A DNA stretch of 64,000 nucleotides from Actinoplanes subtropicus (GCF_000721705.1 NZ_JOJL01000004.1:1-64000), one strand, 5' to 3'; shown: positions 8,417-17,508, numbered from the stretch's first letter. The notes: generated from the letters alone by a model not told the origin. Program-made: numbers and translations.

Positions 8417-9226
8417 TCACATCGCCGTCCCGAGCTGGGTCCAGACCACCTTCCCGTCGCTGACCGGCATGACCCCCCACGCCTCGGTCAGATCCCGTAC
8501 CAGCAGCAACCCCCGCCCGCCCGGCGACGCCGGCCCCGGCTCGGCCGGCTTCGGCAGGCGCCGGCTGCCGTCCCGCACCGCCATGCTGAGCCGGCCGTTC
8601 CGCAGGCCGAACGTGAACTCCATCGTCGTCCGTGCGTGCCGCACCACGTTGGCCACCAGCTCCGAGGCGATCAGCGCCGCCGTCTCCGCCACGTCCGCCC
8701 GCTGCCAGCGCTCGCACGCCTGGGTGACCAACTGCCGCACCTGCCGGCACGCGTCCGGTGCCGGGCGCAGCCGGGCCCGTACCCGGGGCGGTTCGGGTTC
8801 CTTGCGTCCTTCGGCGATCGCCGCGTCGCAGGAGTCCGCGTAGACCAGCCCGGCGCACGAGGGGGCGGCGGAGATCGCGCGCCGCGTTTCCGCGGGTGCC
8901 TCGCACAGGACGATCGGCACGTCGGGCCAGTCCCGGGTCTGGCCGACCACGGCGCCGAGCGCGGCGAGCCCGATCGGGTCGCCGACCCGCAGGGCGGCAA
9001 GGTCGAGCAGCAGGCGGGTGGGCTGGGCGGCGAGGGCTCGGCGTACGGCCTGCTGGAGCGCGTCGCCGGTGATCGCGTCGAGGGTCCCGGTCAGCCGCAG
9101 CACCGCCACGGGCGGCCGGGGCTCCGGCCGGCAGACGAGCTGGCTGGGCAAGCGATCCTCCGTACGCGGGTCACCGAACTGGTGTGCTCTGGTGCCCGGA
9201 GCCCGGCGGGGCCAAACGTCCGACAT
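8417..9226 (-). CDS. STAS domain - HATPase anti-sigma regulator fusion
   Basis: The 269-aa protein joins two domains usually found on separate proteins. Residues about 40-130 are STAS-like (VAVLRLTGTLDAITGDALQQAV, LLLDLAALRVGDPIGLAALG). Residues about 150-265 are an RsbW-type GHKL ATPase (ETAALIASELVANVVRHA = N box, MAVRDGSRRLPKP = G1 box, GGRGLLLVRDLTEAWGV). STAS proteins bind anti-sigma kinases, and the ATPase domain is that of such a kinase, so the protein may regulate a sigma factor or sense a partner. No sigma factor gene is adjacent. The usual phospho-acceptor Ser/Thr of STAS antagonists is not obvious (VGDPIGL). Start ATG 9226 follows GCGGAG. It is divergent from the ABC exporter, 38 bp away. 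Confidence 0.8.
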   Translation of the reverse strand: MSDVWPRRAPGTRAHQFGDPRTEDRLPSQLVCRPEPRPPVAVLRLTGTLDAITGDALQQAVRRALAAQPTRLLLDLAALRVGDPIGLAALGAVVGQTRDWPDVPIVLCEAPAETRRAISAAPSCAGLVYADSCDAAIAEGRKEPEPPRVRARLRPAPDACRQVRQLVTQACERWQRADVAETAALIASELVANVVRHARTTMEFTFGLRNGRLSMAVRDGSRRLPKPAEPGPASPGGRGLLLVRDLTEAWGVMPVSDGKVVWTQLGTAM

Positions 9227-9264
9227 CAGGCTCCGCTCAGCTTCGCCGGGCTACAGTTCCGGGC

Positions 9265-10998
9265 ATGGTCGACGGCCGGGTCGGGTTGCGGGCCCTGACG
9301 CCGTACCTGAATCGTTATCGCGGCACCCTCACGGTGGTCGCGGTGCTCTCGCTGGCCGCGGCCGGTGCGTCGCTGCTGCAGCCGTTGCTGGTGCGGCGGG
9401 TGCTCGACGGCGTGACCGCGAGCCGGGCGATCGCCGGGCCGGTGGCTGTGCTGGTCGGTCTCCTGGTCATCGGGGCGGCGCTGCGCGGCTTCCGGGATTA
9501 CCTGCTGCAGCGCACGGCCGAGGGCGTCGTGCTGACCACCCGGCGGCGGCTCGCGCGGCACCTGCTGCTGTTGCCGATCGCGGAGTATGACCATCGCCGC
9601 ACCGGCGACCTGCTGTCCCGGGTGGGGGCCGATACGACGCTGCTGCGGGCGGTGGTCACCTCGGGGCTGTTCGAGATCGTCACCGGCGTGGTGATGGTCG
9701 GCGGGGCGCTGGTCGCGATGGCGGTGCTCGACCCGCTGCTGCTGGCGGTGGCGGTCGGCGCGCTCGCGGTCGGGCTGTCGGTGGCGGTGCTCGCCTCGCG
9801 CCGGGTGCGCGGGCTCTCCGAGCAGGCGCAGGCCCGGCTGGGCGAGATGACCTCGGCGGTCGAGCGGGCGATCTCGGCGGCGCGGACGATCCGGGCCGGG
9901 CGGGCCGAGGAGCGTGAGGCGGCGACCGTGGCCGAGGGCGCCGAGCAGGCCTACCAGGCGGGCGTCCGGCTGGCCCGGCTCGAGGCGACCGTCGGCCCGG
10001 CGGCGGATACGGCGATCCAGGGCGCCTTCCTCGTGGTGCTCGGCGTGGGCGGGGCGCGGGTGGCCTCCGGCGCGATCGGCGTGGGCAGCCTGGTGGCGTT
10101 CATCCTGTTCTTGTTCTTCCTGGCGATGCCGCTCGGGCAGGCGCTGCACGCGTACACCCAGTTGCAGACCGGGCTGGGGGCGTTGCAGCGGATCGAGGAG
10201 ATTCTCGCGCTGCCGTCCGAAACTGCGGGAGATTCCAGCCGTACGCCCGAAGGCAGCGCGAGCACCCACCCAGCGGTCGCGTTCCACGGGGTTTCGTTCG
10301 CCTATCCCGGCGAGGCGCCGGTCTTGCATGAAGTCAGCTTCGAGGTGCCCCGGGGCGCCCGGATAGCGCTGGTCGGGCCGTCGGGGGCGGGCAAGTCGAC
10401 GATCCTGGCGCTGATCGAGCGGTTCTACGACGTCACCGGCGGCAGCGTGCGGGTCGGCGGGCACGACGTGCGTGACCTGCCGCGCGACGCGTTGCGCGCC
10501 CAGCTGGGGTATGTCGAGCAGGAGGCGCCGGTGCTGGCCGGCGCGCTGCGCGACAACCTGCGGCTGACCGCTCCGCACGCCTCCGACGCCGAGCTGCTCG
10601 CGGCGCTGGCGGAGGTGAATCTCGGCGGGCTGGCGCAACGCTCGCCGGAAGGGCTGGGCGTGCAGGTGGGGGAGGGCGGCGTGCTGCTCTCCGGCGGCGA
10701 GCGGCAGCGTCTCGCGATCGCCCGGGCGCTGCTGACCGGCGCGCCGATCCTGCTGCTCGATGAGCCGACCAGCAACCTCGACGCGCGCAACGAGGCGGCG
10801 CTGCGGGCGGCGATCGCCACGGCGGCCGACCGGCGCACGCTGATCGTGGTGGCGCACCGGCTGTCGACGGTGGTGGATTCCGACCTGATCGTGGTGCTCG
10901 AGGCCGGCCGGGTGGTCGCCGCCGGGCCGCACCGGGAGCTGCTCGACGCCAGCCCGCTGTACCGGGAGCTGGCGACCCATCAGCTGCTGGTGTCGTGA
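9265..10998 (+). CDS. ABC exporter, fused permease and ATPase half-transporter
   Basis: The 577-aa protein has six predicted membrane segments (residues about 15-300) followed by an ATPase domain. Walker A is GPSGAGKS (about 372-379), the signature is LLSGGERQRLAIARAL (from about 474), Walker B is ILLLDEPTSNLD, and the switch is VAHRLSTV. This is an ABCB-type half exporter that would dimerise in the membrane and move lipid, drug or peptide outward. The start at 9265 is placed by TACAGT (9252-9257) seven nt upstream, a leaderless-type arrangement. An in-frame start at 9184 would run into the divergent gene. secA2 follows 36 bp downstream, close enough for co-transcription. Confidence 0.9.
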   Translation: MVDGRVGLRALTPYLNRYRGTLTVVAVLSLAAAGASLLQPLLVRRVLDGVTASRAIAGPVAVLVGLLVIGAALRGFRDYLLQRTAEGVVLTTRRRLARHLLLLPIAEYDHRRTGDLLSRVGADTTLLRAVVTSGLFEIVTGVVMVGGALVAMAVLDPLLLAVAVGALAVGLSVAVLASRRVRGLSEQAQARLGEMTSAVERAISAARTIRAGRAEEREAATVAEGAEQAYQAGVRLARLEATVGPAADTAIQGAFLVVLGVGGARVASGAIGVGSLVAFILFLFFLAMPLGQALHAYTQLQTGLGALQRIEEILALPSETAGDSSRTPEGSASTHPAVAFHGVSFAYPGEAPVLHEVSFEVPRGARIALVGPSGAGKSTILALIERFYDVTGGSVRVGGHDVRDLPRDALRAQLGYVEQEAPVLAGALRDNLRLTAPHASDAELLAALAEVNLGGLAQRSPEGLGVQVGEGGVLLSGGERQRLAIARALLTGAPILLLDEPTSNLDARNEAALRAAIATAADRRTLIVVAHRLSTVVDSDLIVVLEAGRVVAAGPHRELLDASPLYRELATHQLLVS

Positions 10999-11034
10999 CC
11001 CGACTTTCAGCTAAATGAAGTACCGTTGCGCGCC

Positions 11035-13326
11035 ATGGGTGTGTCGACGCGGCTCAAGAGCCGGTTCCGCAAGTTTCTGCAGCGTCCGGGCACTACGGTC
11101 GACCTGGCGCCGTTCACCAAGCGGCTGCCGGCGATCGATGCTCGTGAGGAGGCGCTCAAAGAGCTCGACGACGAGGCGCTGACCGCGGCGGCCGGCGAGG
11201 CGAAGGACTTCACCGAGATCTGCGCGATCGGGCGCGAGGCCGCCTGGCGCGCGCTCGAGCAGCGGCCGTACGATGTGCAGCTCCTCGGCGCGATGGCGCT
11301 GCTCTCCGGCCAGGTCGCCGAGATGGCCACCGGCGAGGGCAAGACGCTCACCGCCACCGTCGCGGCGTACGGGCACGTCCGCCTCGGCCACGGCCCGGTG
11401 CACGTGCTGACCGTCAACGACTACCTGGCCCGCCGCGACGCCGAGTGGATGGAGCCGGTCTACAAGCGGCTCGGCCTCTCGGTCGGCTGGGTCACCGAGT
11501 CGTCCACCCCCGAGCAGCGCCGCGAGGCCTACCTGGCCGACGTCACGTACGTCTCGGTCAGCGAGGCCGGCTTCGACTACCTGCGCGACCAGCTGGTCAC
11601 CGACATCGAGGACCGGGTGCAGCGCGAGCTGGCCACCGCGATCGTCGACGAGGCCGACTCGATCCTGATCGACGAGGCCCGGGTCCCGATGGTCCTGGCC
11701 GGCTCGGTCACCACCGAGGCCGACCCGGTGCACGAGGCCGCCGAGCTGGTCCGCGACCTGCGCGCCGGCAAGCACTACGAGGTGGCCGAGGACGGCCGCA
11801 GCGTCGCCTTCACCGACGCCGGCCTCAAGCTGATCGAGGAGAAGCTCGGCGGCGTCGACCTGTACGCCGACGACCAGGTCGAGCACCTGTCCGCGGTCAA
11901 CGTGGCGCTGCACGCGCACGCCCTGCTGGACCGCGACGTCGACTACATCGTCCGCAACGGCGGCGTCGAGCTGATCGACGAGATGCGCGGCCGGGTCGCC
12001 CAGCGCCGCCGCTGGCCGGACGGCCTGCAGGCGGCCGTGGAGGCCAAGGAGGGGCTGAACGCCACCGCCGAGGGCGAGGTGCTGGACACGATCACCGTGC
12101 AGGCCTACGTCGCGCTCTACCGGACCGTCTGCGGCATGACCGCGACCGCGGTGCACGTCGGCGAGCAGCTGCGCGAGTACTTCAAGCTCGAGGTCGCGGT
12201 GATCCCGCCGAACACCGAGAACATCCGCGAGGACGAGCCGGACCGGATCTACTCGGTGCACGACGACCGCGACCGCGCTCTGGTCGAGGAGATCCAGATC
12301 GCCCACGAGAAGGGCCGGCCGGTGCTCATCGGCACCCTCGACGTGAAGGCGTCCGAGCTGCTGGCCAAGCAGCTGGCCGCGGCCGGCATCCCGTCGAACG
12401 TGCTGAACGCGAAGAACGACGCCGAGGAGGCCGCGATCATCGCCGAGGCCGGCGCGGTCGGCGCGGTCACCGTCTCCACCCAGATGGCCGGCCGGGGCGT
12501 CGACATCCGGCTGGGCGGCAGCGACGAGAAGGACCGCGACAAGGTGGTCGAGCTCGGCGGCCTCTTCGTGATCGGCTCCGGCCGGCACGACAGCCGCCGC
12601 GTCGACGACCAGCTCCGTGGCCGGGCCGGCCGGCAGGGCGACCCGGGCGGCTCGGTCTTCTTCGTCAGCCTCGAGGACGAGCTGATCACCCGGCACGCCG
12701 GGGACGCGCTGCCCACCTCGCCGCGGATGGACATGGACGGCGTCGTGCACGACGACCAGGTGGAGTATGCGGTCGAGCACGCCCAGCGGGTCGCCGAGGG
12801 CGTGAACCACGAGATCCACCGCAACACCTGGCGGTACAGCGTGGTGATCGAGCAGCAGCGCCTGCAGCTGGCCGAGCGCCGGGAGCGGCTGCTCACCTCC
12901 GAGATCGCGGCCATCATGCTGCTCGAGCGCTCGCCGGAGAAGGCCAAGGAGACCGACGAGGACATCCTCTCCGACGCGGCCCGGGCGATCGCGCTCTTCC
13001 ACCTGGACCGGCTCTGGGCCGAGCACCTGGCCTACCTGCAGGAGGTACGCGAGGGCGTGCACCTGCGCGCGCTGGGCAAGCTGGACCCGCTGGACGAGTT
13101 CCACCGGGCCGCCGTCCCGGCCTTCCAGGAGCTGCTGACCAAGGTCGAGGCGCGCACCATCGAGACGTTCGAGGAGACCGACCTCAGCGAGGGCTGGGAG
13201 CCGGAGCGGGCCGAGATCGTCCGGCCCAGCGCCACCTGGACGTATTTGGTGCACGACAACCCGTTCGGCTCCGAACTTGACCGGTTGATTGCCTCGGTGG
13301 GACGCCGCCTGACCGGCGGGAACTGA
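11035..13326 (+). CDS. secA2: Accessory Sec translocase ATPase SecA2
   Basis: The 763-aa protein starts MGVSTRLKSRFRKFLQRPGT and carries SecA motifs: MATGEGKTLTATVAAYGH (Walker A, about 98-105), VLTVNDYLARRDAEWM, IVDEADSILIDEARVPM (DEAD box, about 204), VSTQMAGRGVDIRLGG and GRAGRQGDPGGS. It lacks the C-terminal Zn/SecB-binding tail of SecA1 and has the shortened scaffold typical of mycobacterial SecA2. SecA2 drives export of a subset of proteins through SecYEG. The ATG at 11035 has TACCGT eight nt upstream; a TTG at 11026 is less likely. A strong terminator follows. Confidence 0.92.
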   Translation: MGVSTRLKSRFRKFLQRPGTTVDLAPFTKRLPAIDAREEALKELDDEALTAAAGEAKDFTEICAIGREAAWRALEQRPYDVQLLGAMALLSGQVAEMATGEGKTLTATVAAYGHVRLGHGPVHVLTVNDYLARRDAEWMEPVYKRLGLSVGWVTESSTPEQRREAYLADVTYVSVSEAGFDYLRDQLVTDIEDRVQRELATAIVDEADSILIDEARVPMVLAGSVTTEADPVHEAAELVRDLRAGKHYEVAEDGRSVAFTDAGLKLIEEKLGGVDLYADDQVEHLSAVNVALHAHALLDRDVDYIVRNGGVELIDEMRGRVAQRRRWPDGLQAAVEAKEGLNATAEGEVLDTITVQAYVALYRTVCGMTATAVHVGEQLREYFKLEVAVIPPNTENIREDEPDRIYSVHDDRDRALVEEIQIAHEKGRPVLIGTLDVKASELLAKQLAAAGIPSNVLNAKNDAEEAAIIAEAGAVGAVTVSTQMAGRGVDIRLGGSDEKDRDKVVELGGLFVIGSGRHDSRRVDDQLRGRAGRQGDPGGSVFFVSLEDELITRHAGDALPTSPRMDMDGVVHDDQVEYAVEHAQRVAEGVNHEIHRNTWRYSVVIEQQRLQLAERRERLLTSEIAAIMLLERSPEKAKETDEDILSDAARAIALFHLDRLWAEHLAYLQEVREGVHLRALGKLDPLDEFHRAAVPAFQELLTKVEARTIETFEETDLSEGWEPERAEIVRPSATWTYLVHDNPFGSELDRLIASVGRRLTGGN

Positions 13327-13334
13327 CGAGAAAA

Positions 13335-13372
13335 GATCCCGCGTGGCGCCTTGCGTGCTGCGCGGGATTTTT
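13335..13372 (+). terminator. Rho-independent terminator after secA2
   Basis: ATCCCGCG (13336-13343) pairs with CGCGGGAT (13361-13368), and the hairpin is followed by a T5 run. It lies 9 nt after the secA2 stop. Confidence 0.85.
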
Positions 13373-13658
13373 GCTTCTCCAAAGAAATGTGATGTGGCGA
13401 GCATCTCAGAATTGCCCGAAGAACCACTCTGGCCTGGTCAGACGGGCTCGATCAGTTCGGCAATGTTTAAACAGACTGACAGAAGCCGTTACCGCGATGC
13501 ATTTCCCTCGGTCAAAGCCCATGTGGAACGATTTTCCCACAGTGTGGTTGCCGTCTTGACCCGGCAACAACGGTCGCGGAATTATTCACCGCGAATTTAC
13601 GGAGGGTGATCGGTCGTATACGGTTACCGACCACGCAATTTCAGGGGGCAATCTCACC

Positions 13659-14216
13659 ATGCCGGTAAGCGCTCTGTCGCCTCGTGTCAACCGCCATGCC
13701 ACAGGTCCGGGGCGTGGTAGCTCCGGGCTCCGCCGGCCCGCCGAATCCGCGCTGACCGTCACGGTCGCCATCCCGCTCACCACCGACACCCTCTCGCCGC
13801 AGGCCCACAAGCTGATCGAGGCGGTCCGCGAGCTCGTCGAGATCAGCCAGGGCACGATCACGGTCGAGCCGGCCGTGGCCGCCCCGCTGGAGCGCGACGA
13901 GCCGCCGTCCGGCCCCGAGGTGCGGCTGCTGACCGGGACCCGCCAGGTGCTGCTCGACGGGGAGCCGCTGCCGCTGACCCGGCTCGAGTTCGACCTGCTG
14001 CTGTTCCTCGCCGAGCGGCCCCGCCGGGTGTTCACCCGCGGCCAGCTGCTGGCCGGGGTCTGGGGCTACGAGCACACCGGCGAGCGGACGGTCGACGTGC
14101 ACGTGCGCCGGCTGCGCCTCAAGCTCGGCACCAACCTCCCGATGATCACCACGGTGTACGGGGTGGGCTACCGGCTCTCCGACGACGCGCGGATCGTCAT
14201 CCAGCCGCACGAGTAG
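13659..14216 (+). CDS. Winged-helix DNA-binding protein (OmpR-type effector domain, no receiver)
   Basis: The 185-aa protein has a Trans_reg_C winged helix over residues about 90-180: VRLLTGTRQVLLDGEPLPLTRLE, EFDLLLFLAERPRRVFTRGQLL, WGYEHTGERTVDVHVRRLRLKLG and TVYGVGYRL. The first 85 residues (LTVTVAIPLTTDTLSPQAHKL, ELVEISQGTITVE) are not a response-regulator receiver, so its control does not depend on phosphorylation in the usual way. CAGGGGGCAATCTCACC precedes ATG 13659. The 285 bp upstream are relatively AT-rich and include CGGTCG-N10-CGACC, a possible self-binding site. The product is cytoplasmic and its targets are unknown. Confidence 0.85.
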   Translation: MPVSALSPRVNRHATGPGRGSSGLRRPAESALTVTVAIPLTTDTLSPQAHKLIEAVRELVEISQGTITVEPAVAAPLERDEPPSGPEVRLLTGTRQVLLDGEPLPLTRLEFDLLLFLAERPRRVFTRGQLLAGVWGYEHTGERTVDVHVRRLRLKLGTNLPMITTVYGVGYRLSDDARIVIQPHE

Positions 14217-14226
14217 CCTTCCGGGC

Positions 14227-14859
14227 GTGCGCGTGCGTCCGGTGTCCGTCGAGAATCTCGTCGAGGAGCTCGCGGACGACCTGTCGAGTCGGGAACCTGA
14301 CAGTTACCTCCGGGTCGCGATCGACGGCCCGGCGGCGGCCGAGCCGGGCCGCCTGGCGGACGCCCTGGTGGACCCGCTGCGGCTGCGGGGGCGTCCGGCC
14401 GTACGGGTCGACACCGCCGACTTCCTGCGGCCCGCCTCGCTGCGCCTGGAGTTCGGCCGGGAGAACCCGGACTCGTTCTACGCGGGCTGGTTCGACGAGG
14501 CCGGCCTCGCCCGGGAGGTCCTCGACCGGGCCGGCCCGGGCGGGGACGGCCGGGTCCTGACCCGCCTCTGGAACGCGGCGACCGACCGCTCGGCACGTGA
14601 TTCCTACCACCCCCTCGCTCCCGGATCGGTGCTGCTGGTGAGCGGTCCGCTGCTACTCGGCGGCGCCCTCGCCTTCGATTTCTCGGTGCATCTCGAGCTG
14701 TCCCCGGCGGCCCTGCTCCGGCGCACCCCTCCTGGCCTGCGGTGGACCTTGCCGGCCTTCGATCGGTACGCGACGGAGGTCGATCCCGCGGCCTTCGCCG
14801 ACGTGGTCCTGCGGGTCGACGACCCGAAGCGTCCCGCCAGGGTCGAGGAACGTTGGTGA
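14227..14859 (+). CDS. Uridine-kinase-like P-loop fold protein with degenerate P-loop
   Basis: The 210-aa protein resembles actinobacterial proteins annotated as uridine kinase: YLRVAIDGPAAAEPGRLADAL, VRVDTADFLRPASLRLEFGRENPDSFY, WFDEAGLAREVLDRAGPGG, SVLLVSGPLLLGG. The strand before the P-loop is present, but the loop reads DGPAAAEPGRLADA and lacks the Gly-Lys-Ser/Thr of a working Walker A. Catalysis as a nucleoside kinase is therefore doubtful. The start GTG 14227 lies 7 nt after TAGCCT, whose TAG is also the stop codon of the upstream regulator gene, so it may have its own leaderless promoter. Confidence 0.65.
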   Translation: MRVRPVSVENLVEELADDLSSREPDSYLRVAIDGPAAAEPGRLADALVDPLRLRGRPAVRVDTADFLRPASLRLEFGRENPDSFYAGWFDEAGLAREVLDRAGPGGDGRVLTRLWNAATDRSARDSYHPLAPGSVLLVSGPLLLGGALAFDFSVHLELSPAALLRRTPPGLRWTLPAFDRYATEVDPAAFADVVLRVDDPKRPARVEERW

Positions 14860-15024
14860 CGCGAGTCTGTAGCGGAGTCGACCACTGACAGTTATGCTCC
14901 GGTTACTTTTTTAGCGGAGGCCCGAGTTTGGGACCTCCGGCGGCGGGTATCAAGGGCGCCCACGGTGCGATGGGCATCCCTCGAGGGACCCGCCGGCAGG
15001 GGCAGAGGAAGGGTGGGGGAGCGC

Positions 15025-15441
15025 ATGCTCGTCAATGGAGCGGTGATCACGGGCAAGGGTGCCGCCAAGAGCCGCACGGCGGAAGAGGTCGAGCTGATCC
15101 GGGACATCCTTCGGGGCCGGTACGACGACGCGAACTCCGAGTACGAGGAGGCTCTCGCGGCGTCACACAAGCTCCGGCTGGTCGAGATCGGCGACGCCGC
15201 CGGCGACGACCAGGCCGACAGCGGATCCAAGACGGCCGAGCGCGACGCCGCCACGTCGCTGCTGCGTACTCTGCTGGACCGGCGGACGCAGGCCGAGCAC
15301 GCCATGCAGCGGCTCGAGGACGGGACCTACGGCAACTGCGAGGGGTGCTCGAACCCGATCCCGGTGGAGCGGCTCGAGGTCTTCCCCTCGGCCACCACGT
15401 GCGTCAACTGCAAGCAGAACCGCGAGCGCCGGGCCGGCTGA
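15025..15441 (+). CDS. TraR/DksA-type zinc-finger protein
   Basis: The 138-aa protein has a coiled-coil-prone N-terminal half (AEEVELIRDILRGRYDDANSEY, followed by KTAERDAATSLLRTLLDRRTQAE) and a four-cysteine zinc finger, NCEGCSNPIPVERLEVFPS to TTCVNC, with Cys at about 105, 108, 126 and 129. DksA/TraR proteins insert the coiled coil into the RNA polymerase secondary channel; actinobacterial members may bind polymerase or CarD-like sites. GGTGGGGGAGC precedes ATG 15025, which favours it over an upstream in-frame ATG at 14965. The gene stands alone between the kinase-like gene and DUF72. Confidence 0.85.
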   Translation: MLVNGAVITGKGAAKSRTAEEVELIRDILRGRYDDANSEYEEALAASHKLRLVEIGDAAGDDQADSGSKTAERDAATSLLRTLLDRRTQAEHAMQRLEDGTYGNCEGCSNPIPVERLEVFPSATTCVNCKQNRERRAG

Positions 15442-15507
15442 GACGGACGATCCGGGTCCGCCGCCTCCGGGCGGCGGACCCGCTGTCTCGGGTCTAGCTT
15501 TGATCGC

Positions 15508-16380
15508 ATGGGCACGATCCAGGTGGGCACGGCCTCGTGGACCGACCGGACGCTGCTGGCCTCGGGCTGGTACCCGGTCTCGGCCGACACGCCGGAGAAG
15601 CGGCTGGCCTACTACGCCAGGCAGTTCCCGATCGTCGAGGTCGACTCGACCTACTATGGACCGCCCAGCGAGCAGACCACGAAGCTGTGGGCGCAGCGTA
15701 CGCCGGCCGGTTTTGTCTTCAACATCAAGGCGTTCAGCCTGCTCACCGGGCACCCGACCAAGGTGTCCGCGATCTACCAGGACCTCCGGCCGGAGACGGA
15801 CAAGAAGAACGTCTACCCCGGCGATCTGCCCGCCCAGGCGTACGAGGAGGTCTGGAGCCGTTTTCTGACGGCGCTGGACCCGCTCGCCCAGGCCGGGAAG
15901 CTCGGCGCCGTGCTCTTCCAGTTCCCGCCGTGGTTCGGGATCCGGCGCTCCAACAAGGACCTCATGATCGAGGTGGCGCAGCGGTGCAAGCCGCTGCGGC
16001 CGGTGTTCGAGCTGCGCAACGCCTCCTGGTTCGAGGGCGCGAACCAGGAGGAGACGCTGGACTTCCTGCGGGCGCATGAGATGCCGTTCGTCTGCGTGGA
16101 CATGCCGCAGGGGCACAAGTCGTCGGTGCCGCCGATCGTCGAGGCCACGGCGGATCTGGCGGTGGTGCGCTTCCACGGCCACTCGGAGAAGTGGACCAGC
16201 AAGGACATCCACGAGAAGTTCGGGTACGAGTACTCCCGGAAGGAGCTCGCGGGCTGGGCGCCGCGCCTGAAGGACCTAGCCGATAAATCCGGAAATGTTC
16301 AGGTTTTTATGAACAATTGCTACTCGGACTACGCCCAGCGCAACGCTTCCACCCTCATCGAACTGCTGGATGCCGACTGA
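15508..16380 (+). CDS. DUF72 (YecE-like) protein, copy 1
   Basis: The 290-aa protein shows DUF72 motifs: IQVGTASWTDRTLLASGWYP, YYARQFPIVEVDSTYYGPPS, WAQRTPAGFVFNIKAFSLLTGH, LGAVLFQFPPWF, PVFELRNASWF and VQVFMNNCYSDYAQRNA. The fold is a TIM barrel and the biochemical role is unknown. TAGCTT at 15495-15500 lies exactly 7 nt before ATG 15508, which suggests a leaderless mRNA. Its last 26 bp overlap the end of a second DUF72 gene on the other strand; the two proteins are only distantly similar. Confidence 0.9.
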   Translation: MGTIQVGTASWTDRTLLASGWYPVSADTPEKRLAYYARQFPIVEVDSTYYGPPSEQTTKLWAQRTPAGFVFNIKAFSLLTGHPTKVSAIYQDLRPETDKKNVYPGDLPAQAYEEVWSRFLTALDPLAQAGKLGAVLFQFPPWFGIRRSNKDLMIEVAQRCKPLRPVFELRNASWFEGANQEETLDFLRAHEMPFVCVDMPQGHKSSVPPIVEATADLAVVRFHGHSEKWTSKDIHEKFGYEYSRKELAGWAPRLKDLADKSGNVQVFMNNCYSDYAQRNASTLIELLDAD

Positions 16381-17101
16381 CCTCGACGCCTCGGCGGCGG
16401 GCCATCGCGGCCAGGGCGGTGGCGTCCGCGACTGCCGCGCCGCCGGGGTCGTTGTTGAAGAAGACATACGTACGGTCGAACTGCCCCGCCCGGTCGAGCC
16501 ACGTCCGCAGCGCCGCCCGCCCGTAGCGCGGCCACGGCGCGGCGCGGCCCTCGTGCATCCGGATATATCCGAAGCCGGCGGTCTGCCACAGCGGATTCAG
16601 CGGCCGCCCCTTCCGATCCGCCCAGCACAGCGCCGCACCGTGCTTCTCCAGCACCGCCCGCGTCTCGTCGGTGAACCAGGTCGGATGCCGCGGCTCCACG
16701 GCCACCTCGACGTGCCGGGGGAACTGGGCGAGGGTCTGCTCCAGTGCCGCGGGGTCGCCCTTGAGCGTCGGCGGCAGCTGCAGCAGGACCGGGCCGAGCT
16801 TGTCGGTCAGGCCGGCCGCCCGATCGAGGAACCGGGCGACCGGCTCGGCCGGATCCTCGAGCCGCTTCACGTGGGTCAGATAGCGGCTCATCTTGACCGC
16901 CACCACGAAGTCGTCCGGCGTCCGCGCCCGCCACTGCTCGAAGGTTGACTTCTCCGGCAGCCGGTAGAAGGCGTTGTTCACCTCGACCGTCGCGAAGTTC
17001 TCGGCGTAGCGCTCCAGCCAGAGCCGCTGCGGCAGCTTCTCCGGATACAGCCCGCCGCGCCAGTCCCGATATTGCCAACCCGAAGTCCCGACCATCAACA
17101 C
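16355..17101 (-). CDS. DUF72 (YecE-like) protein, copy 2
   Basis: The 248-aa protein starts MLMVGTSGWQYRDWRGGLYP and contains the family motifs VEVNNAFYRLPEKSTFEQW, FVVAVKMSRYLTHVKRL, GPVLLQLPPTLKG, VEVAVEPRHPTWF and TYVFFNNDPGGAAV. It is shorter than copy 1 and belongs to the more common DUF72 subgroup. It is convergent with copy 1 and overlaps it by 26 bp, so the two transcripts would be antisense at their ends. Confidence 0.9.
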   Translation of the reverse strand: MLMVGTSGWQYRDWRGGLYPEKLPQRLWLERYAENFATVEVNNAFYRLPEKSTFEQWRARTPDDFVVAVKMSRYLTHVKRLEDPAEPVARFLDRAAGLTDKLGPVLLQLPPTLKGDPAALEQTLAQFPRHVEVAVEPRHPTWFTDETRAVLEKHGAALCWADRKGRPLNPLWQTAGFGYIRMHEGRAAPWPRYGRAALRTWLDRAGQFDRTYVFFNNDPGGAAVADATALAAMARRRGVEVSRHPAVR

Positions 17102-17174
17102 GATTCCGGGATACCCGGTTTTGCACGATCAACTCCGGGTACCCGGTGGTGTCCACGAGAGCGAGGAGCTTCCC

Positions 17175-17432
17175 ATGTCACTCAGCGACGACGACATCAC
17201 CGCCACCAGCGCCGCCTCCAGCGAGGGCCCGGCCGACGGCGGCGCCAACCCGTCCGCCCACGACGGTGGCGCGGACGGTGGCGCCGGCGGCGAGGGCCCG
17301 GCGGATGGCGGGGCCAACCCGGCCGGTCACGACGGTGGCGCGGACGGTGGCGCCGGCGGCGAGGGCCCGGCGGACGGCGGCGCGAACCCGGCCGGCCAGG
17401 ACGGCGGCGCGGACGGTGCGGCCCGGCGGTGA
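17175..17432 (+). CDS. Small Gly/Asp/Asn-rich repeat peptide, possible substrate of the JmjC enzyme
   Basis: GCGAGGAGCTTCCC precedes ATG 17175. The peptide starts MSLSDDDITATSAASS and continues with 23-residue repeats of the form EGPADGGANP-x-x-HDGGADGGAGG, encoded by 69-bp units. The annotated frame stops at 17432 (85 aa). One extra base near 17419-17428 causes this: in the next frame the repeat resumes as GGERPANGGANPGGHDGGAD and ends at TGA 17497-17499, 9 bp before the JmjC gene. The gene may be a recent frameshift mutant or an assembly error. A short acidic leader followed by repeated cores beside a modifying enzyme resembles multi-core RiPP precursors, but that is inference. Confidence 0.65.
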   Translation: MSLSDDDITATSAASSEGPADGGANPSAHDGGADGGAGGEGPADGGANPAGHDGGADGGAGGEGPADGGANPAGQDGGADGAARR

Positions 17433-17508
17433 GCGCCCGGCGAACGGCGGCGCGAACCCCGGCGGGCACGACGGCGGCGCCGACGGCCCGGCGGCCTGAG
17501 GGGTCGGC

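Noticed and set aside
11011..13404. Long minus-strand open frame opposite secA2
   Set aside because: GC-rich antisense frame without any SecA-unrelated motif; secA2 is unambiguous.
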